A stretch of DNA of 64,000 bases from Tetracentron sinense (taxonomy: Eukaryota; Streptophyta; Magnoliopsida; Trochodendrales; Trochodendraceae): contig CM026557.1 of NCBI GenBank assembly GCA_015143295.1, positions 26,631,760 through 26,695,759 on the forward strand, written 5' to 3'. The translations under genes and the position numbers were made by a program. The notes under the pieces were generated by a model. That model saw only the letters and a list, made by a program, of their open reading frames with translations. It had not been told where the DNA came from and did not search any database. Positions 11,502 through 22,600 of the stretch are shown one piece after another (the first letter of the stretch is position 1; each line of letters opens with the position of its first letter).

Positions 11502-13732
11502 GTAAGTATAGTCTTTTCTGAGTATGGAAATAATCTTATATAGTAAAAAAATATGTATGAAATAATGTTGGTGGTTGAGAACCTACAAAAGGCAAGTATA
11601 TCTGGAAAGTTTCACATTTGATGTCTACATATTATGCAGGAAGATGCTGCAAAGATCAGGTATGGATCATTCCATACTTTTGGTCCTGCCATCAGGTATA
11701 TATCACTACAAGTTCATTGTGGATGGCGAATGGAAATATATTCCAGATCTTCCTTGCGTGGCTGATGAGTTGGGCTCTTTTAGTAATATTCTTGATGTCC
11801 ATGTAAGTATTCATACCATATCCTTGTGCATGCATTTGTTTGCATTAATGCGTGTGATAACCATTATCTTTCCAGAAAGGGAAGAGTCAACTTATCTTGA
11901 TGGATATGAAAATTTGGTGTCCTTTCCACTTCATCAGCTACAAAATGTGCTCCAATGGTTGAGATCTAGAGCCTTCACAAATTGGTGATAGCCATGATCT
12001 AGGAGGATGCGAACTGCCACTTTATCAGCTACAATTTGGAAAGTTAAAACACTTGGCACCAGATTGCAGACTTTTGGGGTGCTGTTTTTGTCATTTCATC
12101 TTCTCCATCTCACATGCTGCACAAAACCCAATTCTCTCTCTCTCTCTCTCTGTATCACACACACATCCAACAACAGATTTTCACACAAAAATGTCTTCTG
12201 CAGATCATCAACAATCCTAGATAACCAGATCTTTGTCTTCCTGTATCTCATCATCTTGTTCACACAAAAATGTCTTCTGCAGATCATCAACAATCCTAGA
12301 TAACCAGATCTTTGTCTTCCTGTATCTCATCATCTTGTGTTGTCGATGACAGCTACAAAATCTGGAAAGTTAAAATACTTGACACCTGATTGCAGTTTTT
12401 GGTGCTGGTTTGGTCATTGACTAATTTGGCCAAACTTTAGGAACCCATCCCGAAAAAGCAGACTGCGTCATCTTCTCCATCTCACATGCTGCACAAAACC
12501 CAACTCTCTCTCTCTTTCTCTGTATCACACACACATCCAACAACAGATCTTCACACAAAAATGTCTTCTGCAGATTATCAACATTCCTAGATAACCAGAT
12601 TTTTGTCTTCCTGTATCTCATCATCTTGTTTTGTCGACGACAAAAGAGCATTACGGCCCAAATCACATTGATGTATGGCTTCCAGCTGCCGAAGAAGGGG
12701 ACGTGGCTTCCAGCTGCTGAAGAAGGGGAAGGAGCTTCCAGCTGCTGAAGAAGGGGAAGTAGCTCAAAAATCTTGCAGTGGAGAAGGAACAATGTGGTTG
12801 AGCTATGGACCATTGGATTTTTTTTCTCCTCTAGAAAGCATAATGAACTTATATTGGCTTACGTCCCATTTTGTGCAAACCCTGATGTGAGAAAGGATAT
12901 TGCGATCCATAGCACAATTGAGTGAATCCTAAGTGTTGAAGAAGTTGCTGTTTGTGGCAGCTAATGTTATGACTTATGAGAGACGTAAGGGGTTTACATT
13001 AGATAATGGAATAAAATCCATTTTGTACAAATGATAAAATTTACCTTTAATTTACGAATCTTAAAAGCCAAAAAGGAGTAGAAAAGTCATGTGAAGGACA
13101 ACCTTCACCAGCTTTATATCCCCTATTTTGAGAATCTTACTGAAATGATCTTTCTTCTTGGTGCAGTGTTTGCAGATACCCCTTAGTTTCAAACTGAGAG
13201 AAAATCCAGCAACAACTTTAAAAGTTTACCAAATAAAGAAACCCTTCTGATTTGAAAGCCATATTGTTTTGTTGATTTTGTATCATCTGATCTCTTTCAG
13301 GCCGGATATTCTATTTCTTTGGCTTAACAAGAATCGGGAAGTACTACTATTGCGAAATTCTCGGTCAATACTTTGCTCTTCCGCTTTTTCTGCTGGTTAA
13401 ACTTAACTTATTTGCAGGATTATGTGCCGGAGAATCTAGAAAGTGTCGTGGAGTTTGAGTCTCCACCATCGCCGGACTCCAGCTATAGTCAGCCATTTCC
13501 TGTGGATGAAGACTTTGCGAAGGAGCCAGTGGTCGTTCCACCTCATCTGCACCTCACAGTCCTTGGGATGCAGCACCCAGCCGAAGATTCTTTGAAGCCT
13601 CAACATGTTGTCCTTAACCACCTGTTCATAGAGAAAGGATGGGCTTCGCAGTCTCTGGTTGCTCTTGGATCCACAAACAGGTTTCAAGCCAAGTATGTTA
13701 CTGTTGTCCTCTATAAGCCACTCATGAGGTAA
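11323..13732 (+). CDS. KINB: SnRK1 regulatory beta subunit (KINbeta1/2 type), 3' three exons
   Basis: Regulatory and scaffold subunit of the plant SNF1/AMPK-type kinase SnRK1, which adjusts metabolism to energy status. Exons 11323-11501, 11640-11802 and 13418-13732 join in phase (179, 163 and 315 nt) into 218 residues. The AMPK1/CBM48 glycogen-binding domain is clear ([35 protein letters not shown]), then [14 protein letters not shown] and the ASC domain that binds the kinase ([43 protein letters not shown]), with stop TAA at 13730. Known full-length proteins are about 280-290 residues, so about 65 N-terminal residues (exon 1, MGN myristoylation site) are missing. All introns are GT-AG. It converges on the ZIFL gene. 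Confidence 0.93.
11640..11802 (+). CDS. KINB: KINbeta exon 3
   Basis: Acceptor TATGCAG at 11633-11639, donor GTAAGT at 11803. Encodes the second half of the CBM48 domain (KMLQRSG to FSNILDVH). The 138-bp intron before it is normal in size, unlike the 1.6-kb intron after it. Confidence 0.9.
11803..13417 (+). other. KINbeta intron with internal tandem duplications
   Basis: A unit of roughly 300 bp (about 12030-12340) is repeated at about 12350-12636, marked by CATCTCACATGCTGCACA, ACACACATCCAACAACAGAT and AAAATGTCTTCTGCAGAT. Within the first unit, an 83-bp segment is doubled (about 12178-12260 and 12261-12338). At 12676-12762 a 28-29-bp motif (CTTCCAGCTGC...GAAGAAGGGG) occurs three times. No transposon ends were recognised. 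Confidence 0.75.
13418..13732 (+). CDS. KINB: KINbeta last exon
   Basis: Acceptor TTTGCAG at 13411-13417, stop TAA at 13730-13732. Encodes DYVPENLES through the complete ASC domain to VVLYKPLMR. One uninterrupted frame, with no sign of decay. Confidence 0.93.
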   Translation, partial: DYVPENLESVVEFESPPSPDSSYSQPFPVDEDFAKEPVVVPPHLHLTVLGMQHPAEDSLKPQHVVLNHLFIEKGWASQSLVALGSTNRFQAKYVTVVLYKPLMR

Positions 13733-13908
13733 TTAGGTTATTACTCTTTCATGTTAAAATCTGTACAAATGAGCTTCACAATGGTTTTTGGAGGCATATC
13801 TGTTAAAAGAACTGCTTTAACTTCCTCTTATCCACGCCTTTTCTGCCATGTACTTAAACAGTCTTTGTTGTTCAAGCCTTTTTTCTATAGGCACTTTCTG
13901 TGAACATA

Positions 13909-13914
13909 AATAAA
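13909..13914 (+). terminator. Candidate KINbeta polyadenylation signal
   Basis: AATAAA 177 bp past the stop codon, followed by T-rich sequence. Position and motif fit a plant polyadenylation site; transcript evidence is not available here. Confidence 0.45.
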
Positions 13915-16137
13915 ATTCTTTTTAGCTTGCTCCTGTTGTGTGTAGTGGAAAGGGAACAACTGAGAAGTTGCTTCTTTTCTTTTACTTGTAAAACAGCTTA
14001 TTTAGACCATTCTTTCTGAGGATATTACATACATCAACTATGAGCAAGTTTCAAGTGCCATGGAGTGGAGGAATTTTTGCACAGAACTAGCTCGTTTTGG
14101 TCCAGGCAACTTTGAGTGACTAACCGTTTCCCACTTCTCCAGTAGTGCACATTACTGGGGGAGGCTGTCACCATTAGATAGAGCCTTAAATTAGCTCCTC
14201 ACAGGTCATAAGACATTGGTGGAGGTTGAAAGAAATATCAAGCAGCTCATGGATGGGTCTCCTTCACCCTGGAATTTTTTTTCCTTGGATGATTCAGATT
14301 ATTTGCATGATATGATGAGTAGTACAAAGATGGGTTTGTAGAGAACTAGAGGTAGCATGGGCAGTTGGTCAGATCTAGAAATGGGTGGTAGGCGGATTCC
14401 GTGGCTCTCCTAGGGTTCCTAGGATCAAGTTGGCCCTTGCGAATTAGCTTGAAGAACTATCTCCCTTCAACGGTTTGGTTTAGAAAAATGCGGCTTCTTT
14501 CTTACACCTAGTAGATTCAAAATAAGTTGCATTAGTTGTAGTGCAGGACTTGTAATATTGTTGGATTGTGTATTTGTGTGATTAAAAGCCCTCAATTTGG
14601 GCCTAAAGGGGCACTAAGGAGTAAAGGCCCGGTTCTGAAGAGATGCAACGTTAAAATGAAATGATCTCCCCAACACGCTTTCCTTTATTGGGTCTCCAAC
14701 CTAAGAGAGAACCACTAATCTATCCCCTTACTAAAAAAATGCGTACGTCAACTATAATTCTTGACTTTAGTCGACCTCTTTATATACCTGAAATACCCTG
14801 TAGTCTACTGTATATCTATTCCAAAGAGCTGCTTCGATTTGTGGGCCCGTTCCATTCCTATACTTACCGCGTGTCAACTGTTCTCTAGTCTCTACTTCAC
14901 TCCTCTCCACCGCCTTATTCTGGTAACTCTGGTGGATGCCCGAGATGCTTTTTTGCATGACGCCTATTAAGGCATTTGAACAAGGGAGTGATAGGCTGCC
15001 ATGCGCGGTAGAATGTGGGCTGCTCGTGGCCTCTCTCGTCGAGACGTTGAAGGAGGTGAGTAAAAACAAAAGCCAAACACACAGAAACAAAAGATTCATA
15101 TAAGTTCGAGATTTGGAGGAAGTTTTGAAAGTGTCCATATGCAGTGTTGGTGACCCTACAGTGGCAAAACATGACATGTGATGTGAGGATGGACCATGCT
15201 ATGCTACCAGGCGCCTAGGCTTCTATTTGGCCAAACATGGCCAAGGACGCCAACACTCCAGATAACAGCATCAACTGCTAGGCTCTACCACCAAATTAGT
15301 CCATTCTTTTGCTGAGAGATAAAGTCTGGCACTTAGCAAGTTTTGTCATTTGACATTATGCATTTTCTTTGGAAAACTTGATGCATCCGGCTTTTCATTT
15401 CTTGGGTTGGAATTCCCATAAGACTAAAATGAATAATTTCAAATCTCATCAAAATGATAAGACTTGAAATCTCATTATGGTTGTTAGAAACCTTGACAAA
15501 GTGAACTCAAGTTTCCTAACAACTACCATGACACTACAACTATAAATCTGTTTGGATTGGCAAATACTGCACTGATGGGCACAAACTGAAGATGGCTTCT
15601 CAGTTCTTCGTGGAAAAGAGTACATCTTCGGCCCCATCAATATCCTCCCATCGACAGTGACATGGATCTCTATGGCTATTAAGTACTACGCTAAGTAGGC
15701 AGACTGCGGCCGTCCCATCATGACATGCTACTCCCGGATACTATACCATACTATACTAAGGGTAATGGACAAGCCGAGGCCAAGAGTAAAATAGTGCTCC
15801 AAAGTTCCAAGAAAGCATTGCACGCACTCCTTCAAGAAATTACAGGGGAGGCTCCCTTAGAAGGGCCTACAGATCGTTTAAGCATCTTCACTTCCCAAGG
15901 CCTTTCCTAAACCCACCCACCTACATTATACAGTTATTTGGAGTGTGGTTTCTGGTTTCTAGCGGTAGCTGCACCCGAATAGAGTTATTTTGGCACCAAA
16001 TTTGATATTCTTTTGGAGGAACCTCCTGGAAGAAGATGAATAATCGGCACCCTCGTAATCTCATTTTGGCAGAAAATAACCAAATAGCCCAGCAAGAGGT
16101 AAAGTTTATTTATTCAGAAAAGCCTAATCAAGCACCC
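13915..16137. other. Intergenic sequence between the convergent genes
   Basis: Mostly unrecognised. The only retroelement-like trace is on the plus strand at about 15735-15850 (YYTKGNGQAEAKSK followed by KALHALLQEI), which resembles the gypsy integrase segment YYPQANGQAEA; it has no supporting neighbours. On the minus strand AATAAA occurs at 16105-16110, a plausible ZIFL polyadenylation signal 430 bp past its stop codon. Confidence 0.4.
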
Positions 16138-16147
16138 CTATAAGACA

Positions 16148-16297
16148 AATTTTTTTTTTAACCTATAGGCTACACATTATGGGGTAGCCCTCCCCCTTCC
16201 ATAAACACCCCCAACCCTGATGTAGGTGGGATTCAATCCCAGGTTTCGGATATGACGCCAAGAGACCTTACCAACTAAACAACCTAGCTGGCACCTA
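16148..16297 (-). mobile_element. tRNA-derived SINE with 10-bp target duplication
   Basis: A 150-bp retroposon on the minus strand. Box A-like TTGTTTAGTTGG and box B-like GGGATTGAATCC (consensus GGTTCRANNCC) lie near its 5' end (right side), and it ends in a poly-A tail (plus-strand T run 16150-16160). Direct repeats CTATAAGACA flank it (16138-16147 and 16298-16307). It lies 240 bp past the ZIFL stop and before a minus-strand AATAAA, so it may be transcribed in the ZIFL 3' UTR. A related copy is at 61105-61263. Confidence 0.85.
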
Positions 16298-16539
16298 CTA
16301 TAAGACACTGCTGAATGGACACTTTTGATGTTTCTCATAAAATATGGAACGATGAATAATTCTTGTTGACGATACCTGGGATTATAATATAGGGATCAGA
16401 GTCCCTTTCATATTACCACACTCGAAACAATACTTGTAAAACACATCCTTGTAAATTACACGGCGGTTCAATGACAATACTTGTAAAGCATACAAAATTC
16501 CACTACCTGAGCCTGAGGTTTGATTGGCTTTATCGCAGT

Positions 16540-16631
16540 CTACTCACTGGGTATAGCTAGAAATGGTTTGAAGGTCATCACCAGTCCAATCGCCTCAACC
16601 GCGTTTAAGACAAAGAAAACCATTTGTGAAC
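16540..16631 (-). CDS. ZIFL: ZIFL last exon
   Basis: Acceptor TTGCAG (minus) before 16631; stop TAG at 16542-16540. Encodes [10 protein letters not shown] to [11 protein letters not shown], the last transmembrane helix and short tail. It joins the previous exon in phase through the split Gly codon G|GT. Confidence 0.92.
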
Positions 16632-19600
16632 CTGCAATTCAACAAGCTAATTGCACTCATGGAGCTACTTGTAATAATTCCTTCAATACAAGAGATCGAA
16701 ATGAAAACTGGTTGTTTAATTAAGATAGCCAATGTTTAGACATATTCACTCCTACAAAAGAAAAATACATTCCTACAAGCTTGAAGGCAAAATAGAACGA
16801 GAAGAACAAATTGAAAATACCATTGTCATTAAGAACTTATCTCCCTAACAATTGATAATTTTGATATGAAAATGATTACCAATTTTCAGAACTTACAACT
16901 TAGTAGAACAAAATAAATGGTATATTCAAATTGGAAAATGATATTCTCAAACGACTCAAGGGAGTTGCACACCATAACCGACCTTGTATTGGCAAGCATC
17001 CCTTAATTAACAATTGTTGACTAATATTAATTGGGTAACTCAATAGTATGGTCCACATGGACCAACACCTATCTGACTTCCTAATTATATCTTTGAGTCG
17101 TTTCAGGAGATCATTATGCAGCTTAGATTTTATCATGGAATTTCTTACATATTGTTCAAAAATCTTTCAATGATATGATCATCTGATTGAATCTTTTGGA
17201 GTAATTAACAAAGTAAGCTCAAACCAAATTGACACTACAAAACATATTTAAAAAAATACCAGATACAGATGGCAATTGTGTAAAAGTGCCCTTGATTTGG
17301 TTTATTATGTTGAGAATAAGGGTGAAATCATTAAATAAAAAAAAGGGGTGAAATCATCATTTTCCAAGTCATGTTAGTAAGAGCTATTTGCGATCCTGCC
17401 ATTCTGAACCCGATGTGATAGTTATGAATATTTTAAACATCATAATATTTTTGGTTTTCAGGCATTCTTGGGCCAACTGTCCATTGAATTTTTTTGGCCC
17501 CAGATATCGTAGAGCTAGGCTTGACCATAGATGATCTTTTTACATTTTTCAATTGGATTTATATTTTCTTCCTCTATAAAGACCACTCTAGATGAACAGA
17601 TACAAACAATCAATAGCAATGGATGTTAGTCCTAGTGCATGTAAAATCTTCCCTAACGTGATTCTTAAAATTTGTGAACAATTCATTTAGTGATTCTATT
17701 CAAAACACATTCCTTTCAGAAATTGTGCCATTTTGATTCTAGTAGGGGGAATTCCAACCTAACATGGATGAGACTTTCAGTCCGATGGATATCGCTGGGA
17801 TCTCCTATTCAAAAACCCATCTCAATCAATTAACAAAGATAACTGATCTATTGCATTCTTTTTTGGCAGTCTTCAATGATACGAACTGTCCACAGAATAT
17901 CAACAGAAGGGGTGGTCAAGGTTATACAATCAGTTCAATTTTCTTCTAGTGGGATTTCTCCTGGATATGACCATTCAGGTGGTTAAGAGGCATCCTCCTA
18001 AGAATGTGCCATATGAACATATATGATAACAAAAGTTTAGGGGTCTATCCAACAAGAACCCATGATGTCATCTAAGTAGAGTTTCGTACCTGGGAGAAAG
18101 GAAGCATCCTGACGCTTTTGTCCCCAAGAGAAGCTGGAAATATAGAAATCATGAATATTTTGAAGGATTAAGCTTGTACAATAAAATAGAATTTGAGAAT
18201 TTCATCACTGTTATGTGACTATGGAACACAAATGTATAATAATCCAACCAACTTTTGTGAAACAATGAAAATTATGCTATTGACTTTCCAGCAGAGGAAA
18301 AATGGTTTAAAAAATAGTATTCAAGCCATCTCACAAAATAAGTTTTTTTAAGAGTTTTTTTCTGGTCTACTGCAAATTTTGTATCCAAAAGTAACTAAAC
18401 AGGAAGGAAACAGGTTTTAAATCTCAACCAGAGTGCGACTCAGTGGTCCTCGCTGCAGTCCCAGTGAACTTACATTATGAATTTTACTTGGGATCATCTC
18501 TAGTTGCTGCTGGCGAGAAGACCACCAGTACCACTCCAATTGCGCCACATACCTCCTATGCACACCTATCAAGGAGTTGTGCACGCAAACAAACACTTGA
18601 TTAGAGTATGTAGTTGACTTGATTAGTTTGGTTTACGATTAAGGTTTGAAAAGAAGGAAGAAGGAGAAAAGGAAGAAAAAGAAAAGAAAGAATAGAGAGC
18701 TTATCTCCTATCTCATTCATTATGTTATATACATAATCTCTAGATTACAAGTATGCCATTATTACATACACTCTATCATAGTAACACCCAAAGGTCTACC
18801 ATAGAGGTACAATAGACCAAACAATATTCAACACTCTCCCTCAAGTTGGTGCATAGATACCCCTCATCTCCAACTTGCTAAATACTGATGAATTGAGGTC
18901 CCCCCAATCATTTGATCAAAAGATTCACTAGTTGATCCTCGGTCTTCACGAAAGGAGTGCAAATGTCACTCGATCTCAACATCTCTTTAATAAAGTGATG
19001 ATCAACTTCAATATGCTTCGTGTGATCATGTTGCATTGGATTATGAGCTATAATAATTGTTGTCTTATTATCATAGTATAGACCCATGGGTCCTTGAGTA
19101 GGAGCCCCAATCTCTACTACTAACAATCGAAGCCACAAGAGTTCACATACCCCATGGGCCATAGCTCTAAACTTTGCTTCTGTACTAGACCTAGCTACCA
19201 ATAGTTGATTCTTGCTCCTCTATGTCACAAGGTTGCCACTCACAAAGGAACAATACCCAGACGTGGAGCGCCTATCTGTAATAGTGCCTACCCAATCTAC
19301 ATCTGTGTAGGCTTCTACCGGCAAGTCGCCATGACTAACATAAATCAATCCTTTCTTAGAGGTGGACTAGAGATATCTAAGTATCCTGTAGACTACCTCT
19401 AGATGTTCTAGAGGCGGTGCGTTCATAAACTAACTAACAACACATGGGATATGCAATGTTTGGCTTGGTAAAAGAGAGATAAATTAGGCACCCTACAAGT
19501 CTTTGGTACCTCCTTGAATCTGAATGACGTTCCCCACTGTCTTGACTAAGCTTGTGGTTCACATCAATAGGGGTGTCACTGGATTTACACCCAATCATTG

Positions 19601-22600
19601 TGGTCTGCTCAAGTAAGTCAAACACATACTTTCTCTGAGAGACAAAGATACCTTCCTTTGTTCTAACAACCTCCATCCCTAGGAAATACTTTAGACAGCC
19701 CAAATCGTTGATCTCAAATTCCGCTGCCAGCTTACTCTTTAGCTTTCCCATTTCATCATAATCACATAATCATCCCCGGTACCACAATGTCATCCACATA
19801 CACAATAAGGATTGTAACTTTCTAATAAGAATGCTTGATAAATAGGATGTGGTCTACTTGTCTCTTCTTGTAGTCATTCTTCAACATGGCAGTGCAAAAT
19901 TTCTCAAACCAGGCTCTAGAAGATTGCTTTAGGCCATACAATCTTCCTTAGCTTGCACACTCCCCCCTTGGCTGAGCAACCCATAAAGCCAGGAGAAGGT
20001 GTCATGTACACCTCTTCTTTCAAGTTACCATGTAGGAAGACATTCTGCACATCAAAGTGGAATAGGGGCCAATCTTGGTTGGTAGTAAGGGACAACAATC
20101 TTATAGAGTTTTTCTTGGTTATGGGGGCGAATGTTTCCTGGTAGTCTATACCATAGTTTGAAAACTCAAAAACTCGACTCGACTCGAAAGTTGGCCGGGT
20201 TGAGTACTCGAAAAAACCGCGACTCAGATTAACTTGGAAATATAAATATATATATATATATAACAATTAGCAAACATAGCTAAAAATAATACAAAACACC
20301 TAATTCTTTTTTTTTATCAAACATCACATTTATTGGGCATTTTATTCAAAATCTAATCACATGAATTTTCAAAATAAATAAACCTAGCATCTCAATAAAA
20401 ATTCTCCACAATTGAACATTCTAAATGTTCAATGCATGAACTTTAAAATTCAAATATCATCCTCAAGATTGGTCTCCTCAAATTGCTTAGTTCCTTTTGT
20501 GTAGTTGTTGCAAAGTCTTCATTATCTTCACCGTCCAACCAACTAAAGTCTTCTCCATCAAAGTCCCCTTCGTGCCCATGAATCCACTTGTCAATTTCAT
20601 TATTGATTAAGAAGTTGTCGAGATTGATAGGATCAAAACATGATGCATTCCTTTTTAACTGTTTTTCACGTAATCTTAAATTGTAATGAATATACACTCA
20701 GTCATTTAACTTTTCTTACTTCAAGCGGTTCCTTTTCTTTGTATCAATATGGTCAAAGGTACTCCAGTTTTTTTCGCAGCTAGAAGATGAACAATTTTGA
20801 TTTAAGATACGAATCGCAATAAGCTGAAGGTCCGTAGTGTCTATGCCAAAGGCTTGCCACCAAGAAATTGCAATATATCATATAATTACAAATTTATATT
20901 TATTATTAGAGATTAATTAACTTATAAAAAATAAAAATGAATAAAATATTGATATATTGCAATTTCTTGACTTATTAGAGATTAATTAACTTACTAGAGA
21001 TTATACTTTAGGTTTTATAAAAACTCGACCGACTTTACCGAGTCAACTAACTCGTGTTGGGTCGACGAGTCTTTCGCGTAATCCGATGGTTTAACACACC
21101 CTCAAATTTCATAACAAGTTTACCCGGAAATCAAACAAGTCGAGTGGACTCACCCGATTTTTGGGTTGACCCGATGATTTTTAATACTATGGTCTATACC
21201 ATGGGTCCGAGTGAATCCCTTGGCAATAAGCCTTGCTTTGTACCTAGCAATTGAGCCATCTAAAAGGTGCTTTATGGTGAAAATCCACTTACACCCCACT
21301 GGTCTTTTCCCTCTAAGAAGCTTAACAACATCCCAATTGCCACTCTTTTCAAGAGCCCGCATCTCCTCTTTCATTGCCTCTCACCACTTTGATTGAGATA
21401 GAGCATTTGTTACACTGCAAGGAATAGTCACAGAAGACAACGATAAGGCAAAAGAGCTATACGAAAGAGATAAAACAGAATATGAGACAAAATAAGAGAT
21501 AAGATGAACACAAGAACGAACACCCTTCCTTAGAGCAATAGGATTGGGAGAATCAATAATTAACTCAGGACTAAAATGATGGACATTACCTTTTACTGAT
21601 GGATCGGAGCAAGCTTCTTGGAGGGGAGCATAAGGGCCTTCTTTATTGTCTTTCTTCCTTCTTCCATATACCTTCAAAGCAGGAACAATTTCTCCTTGCA
21701 TATTACTATTAGGAGGCAATGAAGTTAGAACTGACAGAGGAAACTCAGAAGACATCTTCACTAATACTTGCTCCCTGTAGAGAGGTCTTCCTGGTAAAAT
21801 AAAAGGAAATAGACTCAAAGAATGTCATATCCATAGAGACAAATACCCGACAAGAAGGATGATAACATCTATAACCCCTCTGACTCGAACCAGGCCCAAG
21901 GAACACACACTTGAGAGCCCTGAGATGAAGCTTCGTATGGTCAGAACAATCGATGTGAACAAAGCAAAACGCACTCAAACACTTTGGGAGGATTGGGAAA
22001 TAAACACGTAGAGGGGGATAGCACCCCGAATAGGGATCTGGAAATCCAAATTATGAGATGACATGCGATTAGTGAGAGACACTGCAGCTAAAGAGAATGG
22101 GACCAGAAAACCTTTGGAACATTCATAGCAAACAACAAAGGCTTGATCACCTCCAACAAGTGACGGTTCTTTCGCTCAGCCACACCATTTTTCTGGGGAT
22201 TATCGACAGGTGGTCAGATGAATAATGCCATGACTATCAAAATATTAGGTAAGAGCCCTAGACATATATTCCCCTCCATTATTAGATCTAAGAATCTTAA
22301 GTTTCGTATCAAACTAAGTAATAATCATGATATGAAAATATTTAAAAACTGAGCATACTTCACTTTCATATTTAAGAAGGTAAACCCAGTAGTACGTGAG
22401 AAATCATCAACAAAGCTAACAAAATAGTGAAAACCAGAAAATGAGGGCACTAGGGAAAGGACCCATACATCAGAATGAACCACAATAAAAAGAAAATCAC
22501 TTTTGTTCCCACGAGAAGGGTAAAAAATTCTACAATGTTTTGCCAACTCACATGACTCACTGAAAAGAACTGAAACTAAACAACTGAGCATACAAACGCT

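Noticed and set aside
14767..15177. Overlapping minus-strand frames of 136 and 85 codons, and a plus-strand VDARDAFLHD segment recalling copia RT
   Set aside because: Only ten residues match and the neighbouring RT motifs are absent.
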